From Cavia porcellus (lineage: Eukaryota > Chordata > Mammalia > Rodentia > Caviidae): DNA of 64,000 nucleotides. The translations under genes and the position numbers were made by a program. The notes beneath the pieces are model-generated. The model had not been told where the DNA came from and made no database searches. It was given only the letters and a program-made list of their open reading frames with translations. Positions 62,201-64,000 of the stretch are shown here, piece after piece. Numbering within the stretch: position 1 is the first letter of the stretch; each line of letters starts with the position of its first letter. Location of the stretch: positions 30,760,767 to 30,824,766 of the forward strand of contig NW_026947509.1 of the NCBI RefSeq assembly GCF_034190915.1. The letters run 5' to 3'.

Positions 62201-64000
62201 AATGTGATAGGTGTAATGCATTTCATGGTTAATATATGCATACACAGATCTGTTTATCTTTGGGTTATAGAAATACTTATTTCTTCACTTTCTGATTTGT
62301 ATTTGGCTCTGTCCATATAGTACACAGTACATATGCAGTTGTACTTGTGTATTTGTATTTTTTAGGAATATGATGGACAGTTGTACTTTGTGTGTGTGAG
62401 TGTTAGGTTTAAGAACTGTGATGTACAAGTATCAACTGAAAGACATAAGATTATAAAATAAAAATAGAAATTTGGGCCACCATAGTGTTAGGTGTGAACA
62501 CAAGGCAAAGTAAAAGACATGGCTTTTAAAGTGCCATAAGTTTAACAGATATAAGAAACCTGATACAGCACTGCCTCGGCCCTGTTGTCAATCATAATTT
62601 TTGTACTAAAATTGTATCCCTCTATGACCTTGGGAGACACACACCCCATCATGTGGAGCATTTTTTGAAAATGGAAAACCTGTCAAGTAATAGGAAACAT
62701 GAGTTTTAAGGATTTAATTGATGGTGAAATATATAGGAAGCACATATTTACTTAGCTAAACAATGGTCTCAGAAGTAAAGGAACACGATCACTTTCAATT
62801 TCCTAGCATAGAAACACCACAAGAGGAGAAATAGGGGGAGGGGGCTGCACAGTGTAATTGCCCTGGAAACCTTCAGCTGCAGTCTCTGGTAGCAGCCACT
62901 ACTCTCCAGGCCTGGCTCAGTGTCAAGTCACCCATGCTGCAAGGCCCTGACCAGGTGTCCCAGCGCAAGCTCCCCTCAAAGATCAGATTTGTGAAGCTTC
63001 CTCCATCCCTCACACCAATCAGGCCACCAAATCCAGAGTCCAGCTCATCCTGGAGCCTGTTCCTTCTGTCCTCTGTGCCATCTTGACCTGGAGCCCGGAA
63101 CCTGCTACTAGCTCAAGGGTGGCCACGCTCCTCTGCCTCAGCACCCCCAGTCTACAGGGCCCCAGCAGAGGAGGAACCCTGAATGCAGAGCAGACTCAGT
63201 AGGCCAGATGAGGCCAAGCGAATGCAGGACAAGGCTCACCATGGTTATGAGGGCCAGAGAGGAGGGGGAGCAGGAGCTGGGTTGGGGGCAGGTTCCAGGC
63301 CAAAGCCTCTGCACTGGGATGGGAGTGAATGGAGGGATCAGAACTCCAGCAGACACTGGATGTTGGAGCCAGCCTGCTTGGGAGCACTGTGCATTGTTCT
63401 GCTCCGCATCCACAATGCATTTGTGAGCAGCCAGCCACTTCCAACACATCCGCTCAGGCATGGCTTCCCATGGCCACTTCCAAAGCTGTCCATGTGGTGA
63501 GACATCACACGTTGCCCCTGCAGGCTCCAGCGCTCACAGGGCTCAGTCAGGCAGGGCATGCAGACCTAAGTATCCATCAGTGAGTCATAGCTAACCATGG
63601 GCCAATCATAACCAGACCCAGCGGTCTCTCCAAGCCACACGCTGGGGACCAGGTGGCCAGTCCAGGACTGCTCTAGGCCCAGGCAACCAGGGCCCAAGGT
63701 TCCATGAACACAGCCCATCATCCATGGGTAAAGCTGGAGCAACTCAAGCCGCCAGCACAGAGACAACCAACCCCTCCCTCCCAGGGCAGCAGTTCCTCCT
63801 AGTGAAGACTAATTGATGTTACCTCTACCACTTTCCCAATTTGCCAGTATCCTACGACTGCCAGAGTCACTGATGGGCCGCTACCTTTATATGAAACAGT
63901 TAGCCCCAGACTTCAAAGGTTCTCTAAAGTACATTTAATTACATGCTACCCAACACGGTGTCTGGAATAGGCTTGCTTCGCCTTTGTGTGCGTATTTATC
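62201..64000. other. Intergenic, nothing recognised
   Basis: The 62800-63770 part is GC-rich with chance frames on both strands. The last 220 bases are AT-richer and unique-looking. No gene or repeat is supported. Confidence 0.4.

Overview
The window is vertebrate nuclear DNA from a rodent. It holds small exons separated by kilobase introns with GT-AG borders, and a repeat population of B1-type SINEs, tRNA-Ala-derived ID elements, composite B1-plus-ID SINEs, L1/L2/MIR relics and MaLR-type solo LTRs. The composite SINEs and the lack of typical mouse or rat B2/B4 elements fit a squirrel-like or beaver-like rodent better than a murid, but the species call is only an inference. There are no bacterial-type operons, CRISPR arrays or true tRNA/rRNA genes.

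One protein-coding gene is supported. It lies on the + strand from 3139 to about 53445: the 3' half of IQCA1 (IQ motif containing with AAA domain 1, also called DRC11), a subunit of the nexin-dynein regulatory complex of motile cilia and flagella. Eleven coding exons were assembled by hand from splice sites and reading phase. They join without a break into 1356 nt (451 codons plus stop), so this is the C-terminal 451 residues; the start codon, the IQ motif and the N-terminal exons lie upstream of base 1. The exons encode a charged linker, two Lys-rich tracts, and one AAA+ module whose Walker A, Walker B, sensor 1 and arginine-finger positions all depart from the active consensus. Intron 9 appears to use a GC donor (GC-AG intron).

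Layout. 1-3138 is upstream intron with ID and L1 remnants. 3139-12578 holds exons 1-4 (numbered within the window). 12579-27360 holds exons 5-7, with solo LTRs, SINEs and a HAL1/L1-like relic in the introns. 27361-40869 is the 13.5 kb intron 7, with an L1 split by an LTR, an L2 remnant split by a second LTR, and several non-repetitive AT-rich blocks that look like conserved regulatory elements. 40870-53445 holds exons 8-11 and the 3' UTR, which contains a 14-bp minisatellite and two poly(A) signals. 53446-64000 looks intergenic: simple repeats, an unusual diverged ~150-bp tandem repeat, long antisense L1 remnants, and unannotated sequence.

No convincing new multi-gene system is visible. The observations most worth following are the GC-AG intron with its open retained-intron frame, the apparently catalytically dead AAA module, and the candidate intronic regulatory blocks, including one with a hairpin-forming dyad.
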